Assembly (NCBI GenBank): GCA_049583635.1
Contig: JBAUWF010000042.1
Location: forward strand, 62,001 to 126,000
Source of the DNA: Dokdonella_A sp049583635
GTDB lineage: Bacteria > Pseudomonadota > Gammaproteobacteria > Xanthomonadales > Rhodanobacteraceae
Direction: 5' to 3'
DNA: 64,000 bases
A program made the translations under genes and the position numbers. Shown one piece after another: positions 8,528-17,553 of the stretch; the first letter of the stretch is position 1, and each line of letters starts with the position of its first letter. The notes beneath the pieces are model-generated. The model did no database searches. It saw nothing but the letters and a program-made list of their open reading frames with translations, and was not told the DNA's origin.

Positions 8528-9511
8528 ATGCAGGCAATGCTGCTCGCAAAACCCGGTGCTGCGCTTGAATGGACGCACTTGTCCGACCGCCCGCCGGGGC
8601 CGGGCGAGATCCGAGTCCAGGTGACTGCTTGCGGAGTCTGTCGTACTGATCTGCACGTTGTCGACGGAGAGCTTCCCGAGCCGAAGCTGCCGATCATTCC
8701 TGGCCACGAGATTGTGGGCCGGATCGACGCAATCGGAGCCGGTGTCACCGACGTGCAAGTTGGCGAGCGGGTTGGTATTCCGTGGCTCGCTCACACTTGC
8801 GGTGCGTGCGCCTACTGTCTGGATGATCGAGAGAATCTCTGCGACCACCCGCAATTCACCGGCTACACGCGCGATGGCGGATTTGCGACGGCGATGATCG
8901 CGGATGCGCGCTATGCGTTTCCGTTGGGCGAAACCGGAGAAGACGCCTCGCTCGCGCCCCTGCTCTGTGCCGGCCTGATCGGCTGGCGTTCGCTGCTGAT
9001 CGCCGGCAAGGGAACAAGGCTTGGCCTGTACGGTTTCGGTGCCGCCGCGCATATCGTGGCGCAGGTTGCCAGGTGGCAGGGGCGAACGGTTTTCGCCTTT
9101 ACCCGGCCGGGAGATGCCGACGCTCAGGATTTCGCGCGCGATCTCGGCGCGGTCTGGGCGGGGGGCTCCGATGAGATGCCGCCCGAACCGCTTGATGCGG
9201 CGATCATTTACGCGCCGGTCGGAGATTTGGTTCCTGTGGCGTTGAAAGCCGTACGCAAGGGCGGACGCGTGGTTTGCGCAGGCATCCACATGAGCGATAT
9301 TCCGGGCTTTCCCTATTCTCTTCTGTGGGGGGAACGTCAGCTCGTGTCGGTAGCCAATCTCACGCGAAAGGACGGCCTCGAATTTCTGCGCCTGGTACCA
9401 CGAATCGGCATCGTCACCGAAACGACGCTGTACCCGTTGCAGGAAGCCAACCAGGCACTCGGCGACCTGCGCGCCGGCCGCTTCCGGGGCGCCGCAGTGC
9501 TGTTGCCTTGA
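8528..9511 (+). CDS. Zinc-dependent alcohol dehydrogenase
   Basis: A 327-residue medium-chain dehydrogenase/reductase, NAD(P)+-dependent alcohol/aldehyde oxidoreductase. Catalytic zinc ligands are visible: Cys38 in CGVCRTDLH, His60-Glu61 in PGHE, and Cys147 in LLCAG. The structural zinc site is Cys91-Cys94-Cys97-Cys105 (CGACAYC...C). The coenzyme domain has GLYGFGAAAHIVAQVA. GAAGGA lies just before the ATG. Its place after usp and before a P-type ATPase suggests a fermentative or redox-balancing role when respiration is limited; the substrate is unknown. Confidence 0.9.
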   Translation: MQAMLLAKPGAALEWTHLSDRPPGPGEIRVQVTACGVCRTDLHVVDGELPEPKLPIIPGHEIVGRIDAIGAGVTDVQVGERVGIPWLAHTCGACAYCLDDRENLCDHPQFTGYTRDGGFATAMIADARYAFPLGETGEDASLAPLLCAGLIGWRSLLIAGKGTRLGLYGFGAAAHIVAQVARWQGRTVFAFTRPGDADAQDFARDLGAVWAGGSDEMPPEPLDAAIIYAPVGDLVPVALKAVRKGGRVVCAGIHMSDIPGFPYSLLWGERQLVSVANLTRKDGLEFLRLVPRIGIVTETTLYPLQEANQALGDLRAGRFRGAAVLLP

Positions 9512-9746
9512 GCGTGATCCGGGCCTTGTCAAATGGCCAGCCAGGCATACACACAAAGAGTGTTGTCGCTGGCGTTTCGACCGGCCCCGTCGACCAGTGG
9601 TCAACGCAAGGGCCACGGTTGCGAGTTTCACGCGCGAAACCGCAATGTTCAGCACAAATGCTGCGAAGGATTGATCCACACGCGCGGCTGCAGCGTGTGC
9701 TGCCGGGTCAAGTGCACGTGACCGCATACCGGTAGACTCAACAGCA

Positions 9747-12284
9747 ATGAATTCATTCAAGCCACCGCGACCTCAAGGCTTGCGCGGCCTCGGCGCCAGC
9801 GAAGCTGCGCGTCGCCTTGCCGAACAGGGTCCCAACGTTCTGCCGGGCACTGCACCGAAAACGCTGTTTGCGATCGTGGTCGGTGTGCTGGTCGAGCCAA
9901 TGTTCCTGATGCTGCTGGTTGCCGGTGGCCTGTATCTGGCGCTGGGCGACCGCGCCGAGGCGGCGTTCCTGCTCTCGTTCGTCTTTGTTGTCATCGGCAT
10001 CACCCTGTCCCAGGAGCGCAGGACCCAGCGCGCGCTGGAATCGTTACGCGACCTATCGGCACCGCGAGCCTTGGTGCTGCGCGAAGGACAGGAACTACGC
10101 ATTCCAGGGCGCGACGTCGTCGTGGGCGACCTGCTGGTACTGCACGAGGGTGACCGTATCGCAGCCGATGCCCTGCTGCTGGAGGGTCACCTTGATGCGA
10201 ACGAATCGCTGCTGACCGGCGAGGCGGTGCCGGTGACCAAGTTGCCCGGCCCGGAAAAGGGTGCGCTATTTGCCAGCACGGTGGTGACCAAGGGCGTCGG
10301 CATTGCCGAGGTCAACGCGACTGCCAGCGCGACAGCGGTGGGCCGCATTGGCGCGGCGCTTGCCGCCACCGACGAACCGGTATCCGGTCTGCAACAGGCA
10401 TCGCGTCGACTGATCCGCAACCTGACGGTTGGCGGCTTGTCGCTTGCAGTGGGGTACGTGCTGCTCGACTGGCTATGGGATGGGCATGGCCTGCTCGAGA
10501 GCGTGCTCGCAGGCATTGCGTTGACCATGGCGATCCTGCCGGAGGAAATTCCGGTCATCCTCACCGTGTTCCTCGCCCTCGGTGCCTGGCGCATTTCCAG
10601 ACACAAGGTGTTGACTCGACGCGTGCCGGCGGTCGAGGCGCTCGGCGCAATCTCCGTGCTCGCAGTCGACAAGACCGGAACCCTGACCCAGAACCGCATG
10701 CAGGTCGCGGAGGTTGTTCTGGCCGACGCGGTGTTTCACGACGCGGGTGCCGACGGCCTGCCTGAAGCGTTCCATGAAGTGGTCGAGTTCGCGATGCTGG
10801 CAACGCCGCTCGATCCGTTCGATCCGATGGAAAAGGCGATCCAGGGTTTCGGCCTGCGCTGGCTTACCGACACCGAACACGTACACGCCGAGTGGTCGCC
10901 GGAATTCGAGTACGCCTTGTCGCCCGACATTCTGGCGATGACGCGCGTGTTTCGCGGCGAAGAACCCGCGCAGCACCTGCTGGCCACCAAGGGCGCACCC
11001 GAGGCAGTGATCGACCTGTGTCACCTGGACGCGGCCGCAGGCACAGCCATCCTGCGCCAGGTGGAAGCAATGGCTGAATCCGGCCTTCGTGTGCTCGGTG
11101 TCGCGCGCGGCCGCTGGCAAGGCGGCACGCCACCGCACAGCCAGCACGACTTCGATTTCCAGTTCCTTGGATTGATCGGTTTCGTCGATCCGCCGCGCGC
11201 CGAAGTGCCGGCCGCCATCGCCGAATGCCGTGCTGCCGGCGTGCGCATCATCATGCTGACCGGAGACCATCCGGCCACCGCGCGCGCGATTGCGCGTCAG
11301 GTTGGCCTGAGCGAACGACCCGACGTGATCACCGGTGCGGAAATCGAGGCCCTCGGCGACACCGACTTGCGCGAACGCCTGCGCCACGTCGACCTGTGCG
11401 CGCGACTGCAGCCGGTACAAAAGCTGCGTCTGGTTCAGCTGTTGCGCGAAGGTGGCGATGTTGTCGCGATGACCGGCGATGGCGTCAACGACGCTCCGGC
11501 GCTCAAAGCCGCCGATGTCGGCATCGCCATGGGCGAACGCGGCACCGACGTAGCGCGCGAAGCGGCCGCGCTGGTGCTGCTCGACGACAGCTTTGCCAGC
11601 ATCGTCATGGCGATCCGCCAGGGCCGGCGTATCTACGACAACATCACCATGGCGACGCGTTTCGTGTTCGCGGTGCACATGCCGATCATCGTGCTCGCAC
11701 TGGTGCCGGCCCTGCTGCACTGGCCGGGTCTCCTGATGCCGGTACATATCGTATTGCTGGAACTGCTGATCGATCCGGCGTGTTCGATCGTTTTCGAGGC
11801 CGAACCGGAAGCGGCCGACATCATGACCCGCCCACCGCGTTCGTCGAGCCAGTCGCCTTTCGCGCGCGGCAACCTCGAGTACGCCGTGATCCAGGGACTG
11901 GGATTCGCCGGTATCTTGCTGCTCGGGTACGGCTTGCTGCTCGGGCACGGCGTTGACGTCATGCAAAGCCGTACTGCAGTATTCACGGCCATGGTGATTG
12001 GCCTGTTCCTGCTGATCCTGGCCAATCGCGACCCGGCGCGCTCTCTGCTGGCGCGCAAAGCAGCAAAAAATCCATGGCTGCCACGCATGTTTGGCGGCGT
12101 GGCGGTGGTACTGACACTGGTGATCAGCGTGCCCTACCTCAGAGGCGTGATGGGGCTTGCGCTCCCGCAGACCAGCGCAGTGGCCTGGGCTGCAGCAATG
12201 CTTGGCGTCATCGTCATGTGGCTGGAAGGTGTGCGCCGCACCGCGCACCATGTCGCCCGAAGGTTGCATCCGCCTGCTTCTTGA
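9747..12284 (+). CDS. P2-like cation-transporting P-type ATPase
   Basis: An 845-residue P-type ATPase. Visible are the LLTGEAVPV actuator loop, VDKTGTLTQNRM with phospho-Asp308, MLTGDHPATA and MTGDGVNDAPALKAAD (from 576). The M4 ion-binding motif reads PEEIPV (from 265), unlike the PEGLP of bacterial Ca pumps and the CPC of heavy-metal pumps. The architecture is P2-like, with a cation N-terminal domain and a C-terminal membrane domain. The transported ion cannot be stated; Ca2+, Mn2+ or a monovalent cation are possible. It is distinct from the P3A pump 2.2 kb upstream. The RNase gene begins 7 bases after its stop, so the two are co-transcribed. Confidence 0.85.
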   Translation: MNSFKPPRPQGLRGLGASEAARRLAEQGPNVLPGTAPKTLFAIVVGVLVEPMFLMLLVAGGLYLALGDRAEAAFLLSFVFVVIGITLSQERRTQRALESLRDLSAPRALVLREGQELRIPGRDVVVGDLLVLHEGDRIAADALLLEGHLDANESLLTGEAVPVTKLPGPEKGALFASTVVTKGVGIAEVNATASATAVGRIGAALAATDEPVSGLQQASRRLIRNLTVGGLSLAVGYVLLDWLWDGHGLLESVLAGIALTMAILPEEIPVILTVFLALGAWRISRHKVLTRRVPAVEALGAISVLAVDKTGTLTQNRMQVAEVVLADAVFHDAGADGLPEAFHEVVEFAMLATPLDPFDPMEKAIQGFGLRWLTDTEHVHAEWSPEFEYALSPDILAMTRVFRGEEPAQHLLATKGAPEAVIDLCHLDAAAGTAILRQVEAMAESGLRVLGVARGRWQGGTPPHSQHDFDFQFLGLIGFVDPPRAEVPAAIAECRAAGVRIIMLTGDHPATARAIARQVGLSERPDVITGAEIEALGDTDLRERLRHVDLCARLQPVQKLRLVQLLREGGDVVAMTGDGVNDAPALKAADVGIAMGERGTDVAREAAALVLLDDSFASIVMAIRQGRRIYDNITMATRFVFAVHMPIIVLALVPALLHWPGLLMPVHIVLLELLIDPACSIVFEAEPEAADIMTRPPRSSSQSPFARGNLEYAVIQGLGFAGILLLGYGLLLGHGVDVMQSRTAVFTAMVIGLFLLILANRDPARSLLARKAAKNPWLPRMFGGVAVVLTLVISVPYLRGVMGLALPQTSAVAWAAAMLGVIVMWLEGVRRTAHHVARRLHPPAS

Positions 12285-12291
12285 GAAAGAC

Positions 12292-13683
12292 ATGATCATT
12301 TACAGCTGCCACGGTGCCGCCAAGCAGGTCACCGGTTCCTGTCACCTGATCACGTGCAATGATCGGCGCGTGCTGGTCGACTGCGGGCTGTTTCAGGGAA
12401 GCCGCGATACCGAACAGGCGAATGCAAAGCCGTTCGAGTTCGATCCGGCGGGCATTGATGCATTGCTGCTCACCCACGCCCATCTGGACCACTGCGGCCG
12501 GATCCCGCTGCTGGTTCGCCGGGGCTTTCGCGGTCGCATTTTCACGACCTCCGCCACTCGCGAGTTGGCCCGCGTCGTGATGCTCGATTCCGCCGGCATC
12601 CAGGAAGAAGACGCGCGCCGGGCGCAGCGTAGCAATCGTCGCGGCGAGCTGCTTGCGCCGCCGCTGTACACGCTGGACGACGCGTTGCACGCAATGGACT
12701 TCTTCGCTGCCGACGTGGGCTATGGTGAAACCGTACAGGTCACCAAGGGCATCAGCGCACGCTTTCTCGATGCCGGTCACATTCTCGGCTCGGCTTCGAT
12801 CCTGCTTGAACTCGATGACGGCCAGCGGCAGCGCAGCATGTTGTTTTCCGGCGACATCGGCAATCCGGGCCGGCCCATCGTGCGCGACCCGACGCCGGCG
12901 CCGGATGCCGACTACGTGACCATGGAAAGCACCTATGGCGATCGGTCGCATCGTTCGGTGCCGGACTCGGTCGACGAGTTGTATCAGGCGATCCGCGAAA
13001 CGATGACGCGACGTGGCAACGTGGTGATTCCCACCTTCGCGCTTGAGCGCACCCAGGAAATTCTCTACTACCTGCATCGCGGCATACGCAACGGCGCAAT
13101 TTCCGAAAACGTGCAGGTATTTCTCGATTCGCCGATGGCAATTTCAGCCACCGAGATATTCCGCCGGCATCCGGAGTGCTTCGATCAACCCTTTATCGAT
13201 GAGTTGCAGCACGGTGACCCATTCGCCATGCCCGGCCTGCACTTCACCCGTGACACCAGCGAGTCGATGGCGATCAACAATATCGACAGCGGTGCGATCA
13301 TCCTGGCTGGATCCGGCATGTGCAATGGCGGCCGCGTGCGCCATCACCTCAAGCACAACCTGTGGCGGGAGCGCAGCAGCGTGGTGTTCGTCGGTTACGC
13401 CGCGGAAGGGACTCTGGCGCGGCGAATCGTTGATGGCGCGACCAGCGTGCGCATTTTTCGCGAAGACATCCAGGTGCGTGCGCAGGTGTGGACAATCAAC
13501 GGATTCTCGGCACATGCCGACCAGCCGGCGCTGCTCGCATGGCTGGGCAACGCGCCGCGGCGCAAAGTATTTCTAGTGCATGGCGAATACGATCGCGGTA
13601 TGCGCGTCATGCAGGAAGTGTTGAGCGCACGCGGTTTCGATTGCCGAATGCCAGGCATGAACGAGCCGATCAAGATCGATTGA
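12292..13683 (+). CDS. MBL-fold beta-CASP ribonuclease
   Basis: A 463-residue metallo-beta-lactamase of the beta-CASP RNA-processing group. The zinc site HAHLDHCG and later His (DAGHILGS, FSGDIGNPG) are present, and the C-terminal RNA-specificity region shows FSAHADQP and LVHGEYD. Relatives are Ysh1/CPSF73-like exo/endoribonucleases. The ATG at 12292 follows the ATPase stop by 7 bases; the longer in-frame extension overlaps that gene and is not used. In low-oxygen loci of other proteobacteria this RNase type accompanies Usp, ADH and Pta-AckA genes, so it may act in RNA turnover during hypoxia; its target is unknown. Confidence 0.9.
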   Translation: MIIYSCHGAAKQVTGSCHLITCNDRRVLVDCGLFQGSRDTEQANAKPFEFDPAGIDALLLTHAHLDHCGRIPLLVRRGFRGRIFTTSATRELARVVMLDSAGIQEEDARRAQRSNRRGELLAPPLYTLDDALHAMDFFAADVGYGETVQVTKGISARFLDAGHILGSASILLELDDGQRQRSMLFSGDIGNPGRPIVRDPTPAPDADYVTMESTYGDRSHRSVPDSVDELYQAIRETMTRRGNVVIPTFALERTQEILYYLHRGIRNGAISENVQVFLDSPMAISATEIFRRHPECFDQPFIDELQHGDPFAMPGLHFTRDTSESMAINNIDSGAIILAGSGMCNGGRVRHHLKHNLWRERSSVVFVGYAAEGTLARRIVDGATSVRIFREDIQVRAQVWTINGFSAHADQPALLAWLGNAPRRKVFLVHGEYDRGMRVMQEVLSARGFDCRMPGMNEPIKID

Positions 13684-13689
13684 TCATCC

Positions 13690-13707
13690 GACACCGTCCT
13701 GGGTGTC
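13690..13707. terminator. Short hairpin between convergent genes
   Basis: GACACC (13690-13695), a 6-base loop and GGTGTC (13702-13707) lie in the 29-base gap between the RNase gene and the end of cydC. It could stop transcription from both sides, but lacks a T-run on either strand. Confidence 0.35.
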
Positions 13708-13712
13708 TCGCA

Positions 13713-15497
13713 TCAACGGCCTGCGTCGCTGGCTGCGTCGCCGGTATTGCGGTACCGCTCGGCGTATCCCTGGAACTTCGCCACCGGAACGCACTCGACG
13801 ATCCGGCCGTGCTGCATGATCGCGACCTCGTCGACCAGCTTGGCCAGTCCGCCCAGCCGATGGGTAATCAGCAGCACGGAGCGTCCGGTCATGGCGGCCG
13901 CCAATGCATCGTAAAGGTGGGCGGCAGTGCCTGCATCCAGCCCTTCGGTTGGCTCATCCAGTACAAGGATTGGCGGATCAGCCAGCAAGGCGCGTGCGAT
14001 CGCTATGCGCCGCGCTTCCCCTCCGGAAACACGCAGGCCGTCTTCGCCCACCCAGGTGCGCAGGCCTTGCGGCAGACTTGCTACGTAGTCGCCCAGCTGG
14101 GCCTGTCTGATGACCTTGTCGAGTTCCGCCTTGGACGCTTCCGGCCGAGCCAGTCGCAGGTTGTCGCCCAGGTTCGCGTCAAACAGATACGGTCGCTGCT
14201 CGACTACCGCGATCTGCGCGCGGACATCATCGCCGTGCCAGGCGTCGAGCGGCTTTCCACCCAGTGTGATCGATCCCTGGAACGGGAACAGCCGCGTCAA
14301 CGCGCCGAGCAGGCTGCTCTTGCCGGCGCCGGAGGGGCCGACCAGGGCAATGCGGCGTCCCTGCGGCAGATCGAAATCGACGCCGTCGAGGACCCATGGC
14401 GCGTCCTCATCGTAGCGCAAGCGTAATCCACGTACGCTCAGGTCATGCCGGTTGATACTTGGTGACGGCGTTTGCGGCTCGACCACCGGCGGCGGTGTGT
14501 CGGCCAGTGCGAATACCCGGCGTGCGGAAACCACAGTTGCAGCCAACTGCGCCCAGGCCTCAGGCAACGGCGCGATCGCCTCGAATGCGGCAGGAGCCAG
14601 CAAGACCAGCATGGTCAACCCCGGTCCGTCGAGCGTCCCTGCGCGCAGCGCAATCAAGCCAAGCAGCAACGCCGCAACTGCCGCCAGTTGCGCGCTGAAC
14701 ATGACGCCGCCACTGCCCAGCGCCTGTAGTCGGTCGATCTGACGTTGTGCCTGGCGCTGTCGGGTGGCCACAGCGGCGAGCCGCTCGGCATGCGCCGCCT
14801 CGGCCCCAAACAGCGCCAACTCGGCGCGCCCGCGCAATCCGTCCGATTGCAACGAGCGCATCGTCTCTCTGCAGGCCACTTCGGTTGCGCCTGGTGCCTT
14901 GGCACGGCGCAAGCTCCAGCCCGGCAACAGCGCGGCGCCACAGCCAAACAGGAAGAGCAACGGCAGGCTCAGCAAGGGTAGATAGATCAGCGTCGTGGCC
15001 AGCACGACCAGCATGACCATCACAGCGACAAATAACGGCATCAGAACCCCGATGTAGGCGTGTTCCAGTGCATCAACGTCGGCACGCAGGCGTGAATACA
15101 GCTCGGCGCTGCGCAGTGATTCGAGCCCGGCCGGCGCCAGTGGTACCAACCGTCCAAACAGCCACACGCGCAGTCGCGCGAGCAGTCGGAGTGTCGCATC
15201 GTGGGTAACCAGCCGTTCGGCATAGCGTCCGCCAGTGCGCAGAATCGCGAACAGCCTGATCAGCGCAGCGGGTGTGTAGTAGTCGATGGCTGCGCCGCCA
15301 GCACCGACCAGCGCCATGCTGGCGATGAAGTAACCAGAGACCGCGAGCAAGGCGATGCCCGACAATGTGCTGAGCAAAGCCAGCACCAGCCCGAATAGCA
15401 TCCAGCCGCGCTCCGGATGCATCAAACCGAGCAGGCGACGCAACACGTCGAGCGTGCTTGCAGGCGCTGGCGGCGAATAGGGCGAACCAGCACTCAT
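13713..15497 (-). CDS. cydC: Heterodimeric ABC exporter subunit CydC
   Basis: A 594-residue ABC half-transporter: six membrane helices (about residues 25-320), then a nucleotide-binding domain with Walker A GPSGAGKSS, signature RVSGGEARRIA and Walker B ILVLDEPTEG. With CydD it forms the inner-membrane exporter needed to assemble cytochrome bd (glutathione/Cys export in E. coli; haem binding was also reported). Its ATG overlaps the cydD stop (ATGA), giving translational coupling. It closes the cydABX-DC cluster. Confidence 0.93.
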   Translation of the reverse strand: MSAGSPYSPPAPASTLDVLRRLLGLMHPERGWMLFGLVLALLSTLSGIALLAVSGYFIASMALVGAGGAAIDYYTPAALIRLFAILRTGGRYAERLVTHDATLRLLARLRVWLFGRLVPLAPAGLESLRSAELYSRLRADVDALEHAYIGVLMPLFVAVMVMLVVLATTLIYLPLLSLPLLFLFGCGAALLPGWSLRRAKAPGATEVACRETMRSLQSDGLRGRAELALFGAEAAHAERLAAVATRQRQAQRQIDRLQALGSGGVMFSAQLAAVAALLLGLIALRAGTLDGPGLTMLVLLAPAAFEAIAPLPEAWAQLAATVVSARRVFALADTPPPVVEPQTPSPSINRHDLSVRGLRLRYDEDAPWVLDGVDFDLPQGRRIALVGPSGAGKSSLLGALTRLFPFQGSITLGGKPLDAWHGDDVRAQIAVVEQRPYLFDANLGDNLRLARPEASKAELDKVIRQAQLGDYVASLPQGLRTWVGEDGLRVSGGEARRIAIARALLADPPILVLDEPTEGLDAGTAAHLYDALAAAMTGRSVLLITHRLGGLAKLVDEVAIMQHGRIVECVPVAKFQGYAERYRNTGDAASDAGR

Positions 15498-17239
15498 GCC
15501 GCTCGATCCGCTTCAAGCAACCGGGCAAACGCGCCACGGCCAGCGCGCAACACGCCGGCCAGACCTGCTTCGATGATCTGTCCGTCCGCCATCACGGCGA
15601 CGCGCTCACCGGCTGTGATGGTGTCGAGTCGATGCGCAATGCGGATGACCGTGCGGCTCGCGGCCAGATCGGCGATAACGTGGTCGATAGTGGCGGCGGT
15701 GGCGGAATCCAGATGCGCGGTCGGCTCGTCCAGCAACAGCAGGGGGGCATTGCGCAGCCAGGCGCGAGCCAGTGCCAGGCGCTGGAGTTCGCCGCCGGAG
15801 AGCCCTTGGCCGTGCTCCCCCAGTGGCGTGTCCAGTCCTTGTGGCAATCGTGCGATAACCGGCAGCATTGCCGCCGCCCGAAGCGCGCTCTGCAGCCGTG
15901 TTCCATCGGCCGTCGGGGATGCGATCATCAGGTTGTCCCGCAAGCTGCCATGAAAAACATGTGCCCGCTGCGACACCCAGTTGATGTGCCGGCGCCACGA
16001 GCTGATCTCGAGCGTGGCGAGATCCTGGCCGTTGACCAGGATCCTGCCGCGTTGCGGCGTGGCAAACCCCATTAGCAAGTTGAACAGCGTGCTCTTGCCG
16101 CTGCCGCTGGTGCCGACCAGTGTCAGGCTCGTACCTGCGTCGATACTGAGGTCGAGGTCATGCAGCACCTCGCGCTCTTCCTCGTAGCTGAAAGCGACCC
16201 GCTCGATTTGGATCCCGATCCGACGAGCCGCGAAGATCATGGGCGCGATAGACGCAACGCTGGCACTGGCCCCTTGTGCGACCGGCGTGGCCATCAGGTC
16301 GATGAGGTCTTCCGCCGCTGCCGCGGCCTCCATGCGCTTGTGCCGCTGCGTGCCCAGCGCGCGCAAGGGCAGGAACAGCTCCGGCGCCAGCAGCAGCACG
16401 AACAACCCTTGCTCGAAACCGAGCGTGCCCCACATCAGGCGAAAACCGATCAACACAGCCAGGACGGCAATACTGACCGTGGCGAAAAACTCCAGTACCA
16501 GGGCAGAGAGGAAGGCGATCCTCAATACCGCCATGGTTTCGCGCCGATACGCCTCGCCGGTCGCAGCCAGCAAGGTCTGCTCACGTCCTGCTGCACGACA
16601 TAGTCGCAATGTGGTCAATCCGGACAGCGCATCCATGAAACGCGCGCCCATCCGCCGTAAACGTGACCAGCGACGCTGGCTGGCGCGCTCGGCAGCGCCC
16701 CCGACCAGCACCATGAAAAACGGAATCAGCGGTGCGGTGAGCAGCAGGACCAGGGCAGACCAAGGATCGGCCAGCACGACGGCGATCAGGATCACGGCGG
16801 GAATCGCGGCGCTCAGCGCCACCTGCGGCAGGTAGCCCGCATAGTAGGGAACCAGGGCATCGACACCATCGACGAGCCGAGTAACGATATCGCCGCTGGC
16901 CTGCTGCGCGGCCCAGCTCGGACCGCGTTGACGCAACCGCTGCTGCAGCGCACTGCGCACATGATCGCTCACCTGCGTACCAGCCTCGAAGGTGCAACGC
17001 CGCTGCAACAAGCCGAGCGCAACCCGGGCCAGCGCCAGTAGCGGCAGCGCCGCCACGGTCAGCCATTGGTCGTCAAGGGTGCGTCCGGCAAGAATGGCAC
17101 CGGCCAGCACGTGGGCCACCAACCAGGCGCCGATACCCATCAGACCACCCTGCGCCACGCCTGCGGCAATGCCGGAAGCCAGCAACCGCCGTACGGGGTT
17201 CGACTGCTCTTGCAACCAGGAGGATGCCGAACTGGTCAT
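15494..17239 (-). CDS. cydD: Heterodimeric ABC exporter subunit CydD
   Basis: A 581-residue ABC half-transporter with an N-terminal six-helix domain and an ATPase domain: Walker A GTSGSGKST, signature GLSGGELQRLA, Walker B LLLLDEPTAH. It partners CydC for cytochrome bd maturation. The ATG at 17239 is chosen over a GTG at 17284 because the GTG falls in the loop of a strong hairpin (17272-17298). It lies 86 bases after the cydX-like gene, so it is probably read through from the cydAB promoter at reduced level or from its own weak promoter. Confidence 0.92.
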   Translation of the reverse strand: MTSSASSWLQEQSNPVRRLLASGIAAGVAQGGLMGIGAWLVAHVLAGAILAGRTLDDQWLTVAALPLLALARVALGLLQRRCTFEAGTQVSDHVRSALQQRLRQRGPSWAAQQASGDIVTRLVDGVDALVPYYAGYLPQVALSAAIPAVILIAVVLADPWSALVLLLTAPLIPFFMVLVGGAAERASQRRWSRLRRMGARFMDALSGLTTLRLCRAAGREQTLLAATGEAYRRETMAVLRIAFLSALVLEFFATVSIAVLAVLIGFRLMWGTLGFEQGLFVLLLAPELFLPLRALGTQRHKRMEAAAAAEDLIDLMATPVAQGASASVASIAPMIFAARRIGIQIERVAFSYEEEREVLHDLDLSIDAGTSLTLVGTSGSGKSTLFNLLMGFATPQRGRILVNGQDLATLEISSWRRHINWVSQRAHVFHGSLRDNLMIASPTADGTRLQSALRAAAMLPVIARLPQGLDTPLGEHGQGLSGGELQRLALARAWLRNAPLLLLDEPTAHLDSATAATIDHVIADLAASRTVIRIAHRLDTITAGERVAVMADGQIIEAGLAGVLRAGRGAFARLLEADRAA

Positions 17240-17271
17240 GACGTCGAAGCGCTCATCACGTATCCCAAAAC

Positions 17272-17298
17272 GCGAAACCGGCACAAGGCCGGTTTCGC
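17272..17298 (-). terminator. Hairpin between cydX-like gene and cydD
   Basis: A perfect 10-bp stem (GCGAAACCGG / CCGGTTTCGC) with a 7-base loop lies in the 86-base gap between the cydX-like stop and the cydD ATG. There is no clear T-run, so partial termination or RNA processing that lowers cydDC relative to cydABX is the likely effect. Confidence 0.55.
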
Positions 17299-17325
17299 TA
17301 GCACGGACTCAGTCAACCACAAGGC

Positions 17326-17544
17326 TCAAGCACGCTTCCCTGCTGCTTTGGCCGCTGCCTCGCTCGCGGCGCGCTCTTCCTGGGTGTCCAGCATCGCGCC
17401 CCCGGCAGCGGTAACCAGCACGATCATGCCAGTACCGACCAGCCAGGCGAAATACCAAGCAGCGGAGTCGCCAAGCACGACCGCCAGCACGATCACGATT
17501 ACCGCAATCAGCATGAACAGGACAAAAAGCAAAAAGGTTTTCAT
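17326..17544 (-). CDS. cydX: CydX-like bd oxidase subunit with extra N-terminal helix
   Basis: A 72-residue small membrane protein starting 9 bases after cydB. Residues 30-53 (WYFAWLVGTGM...GGAMLD) match the CydX pattern WYFAWxxG-hydrophobic-A, the single helix that binds CydA near haem b595. Unlike the roughly 37-residue E. coli CydX, it begins with another hydrophobic helix (MKTFLLFVLFMLIAVIVIVL) and ends in an Ala/Glu-rich tail. GAGG overlapping the cydB stop serves the ATG. A GTG at codon 23 could give a CydX-sized product, but its ribosome site is badly spaced. Position and motif support a bd subunit; the role of the extra helix is unknown. Confidence 0.7.
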   Translation of the reverse strand: MKTFLLFVLFMLIAVIVIVLAVVLGDSAAWYFAWLVGTGMIVLVTAAGGAMLDTQEERAASEAAAKAAGKRA

Positions 17545-17553
17545 GGGCGGTCC

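Noticed and set aside
9533..9721. Cys-rich 62-codon ORF before the second P-type ATPase
   Set aside because: No ribosome site, no known small-protein pattern, and the Cys come from a TGC/TGT-rich stretch.
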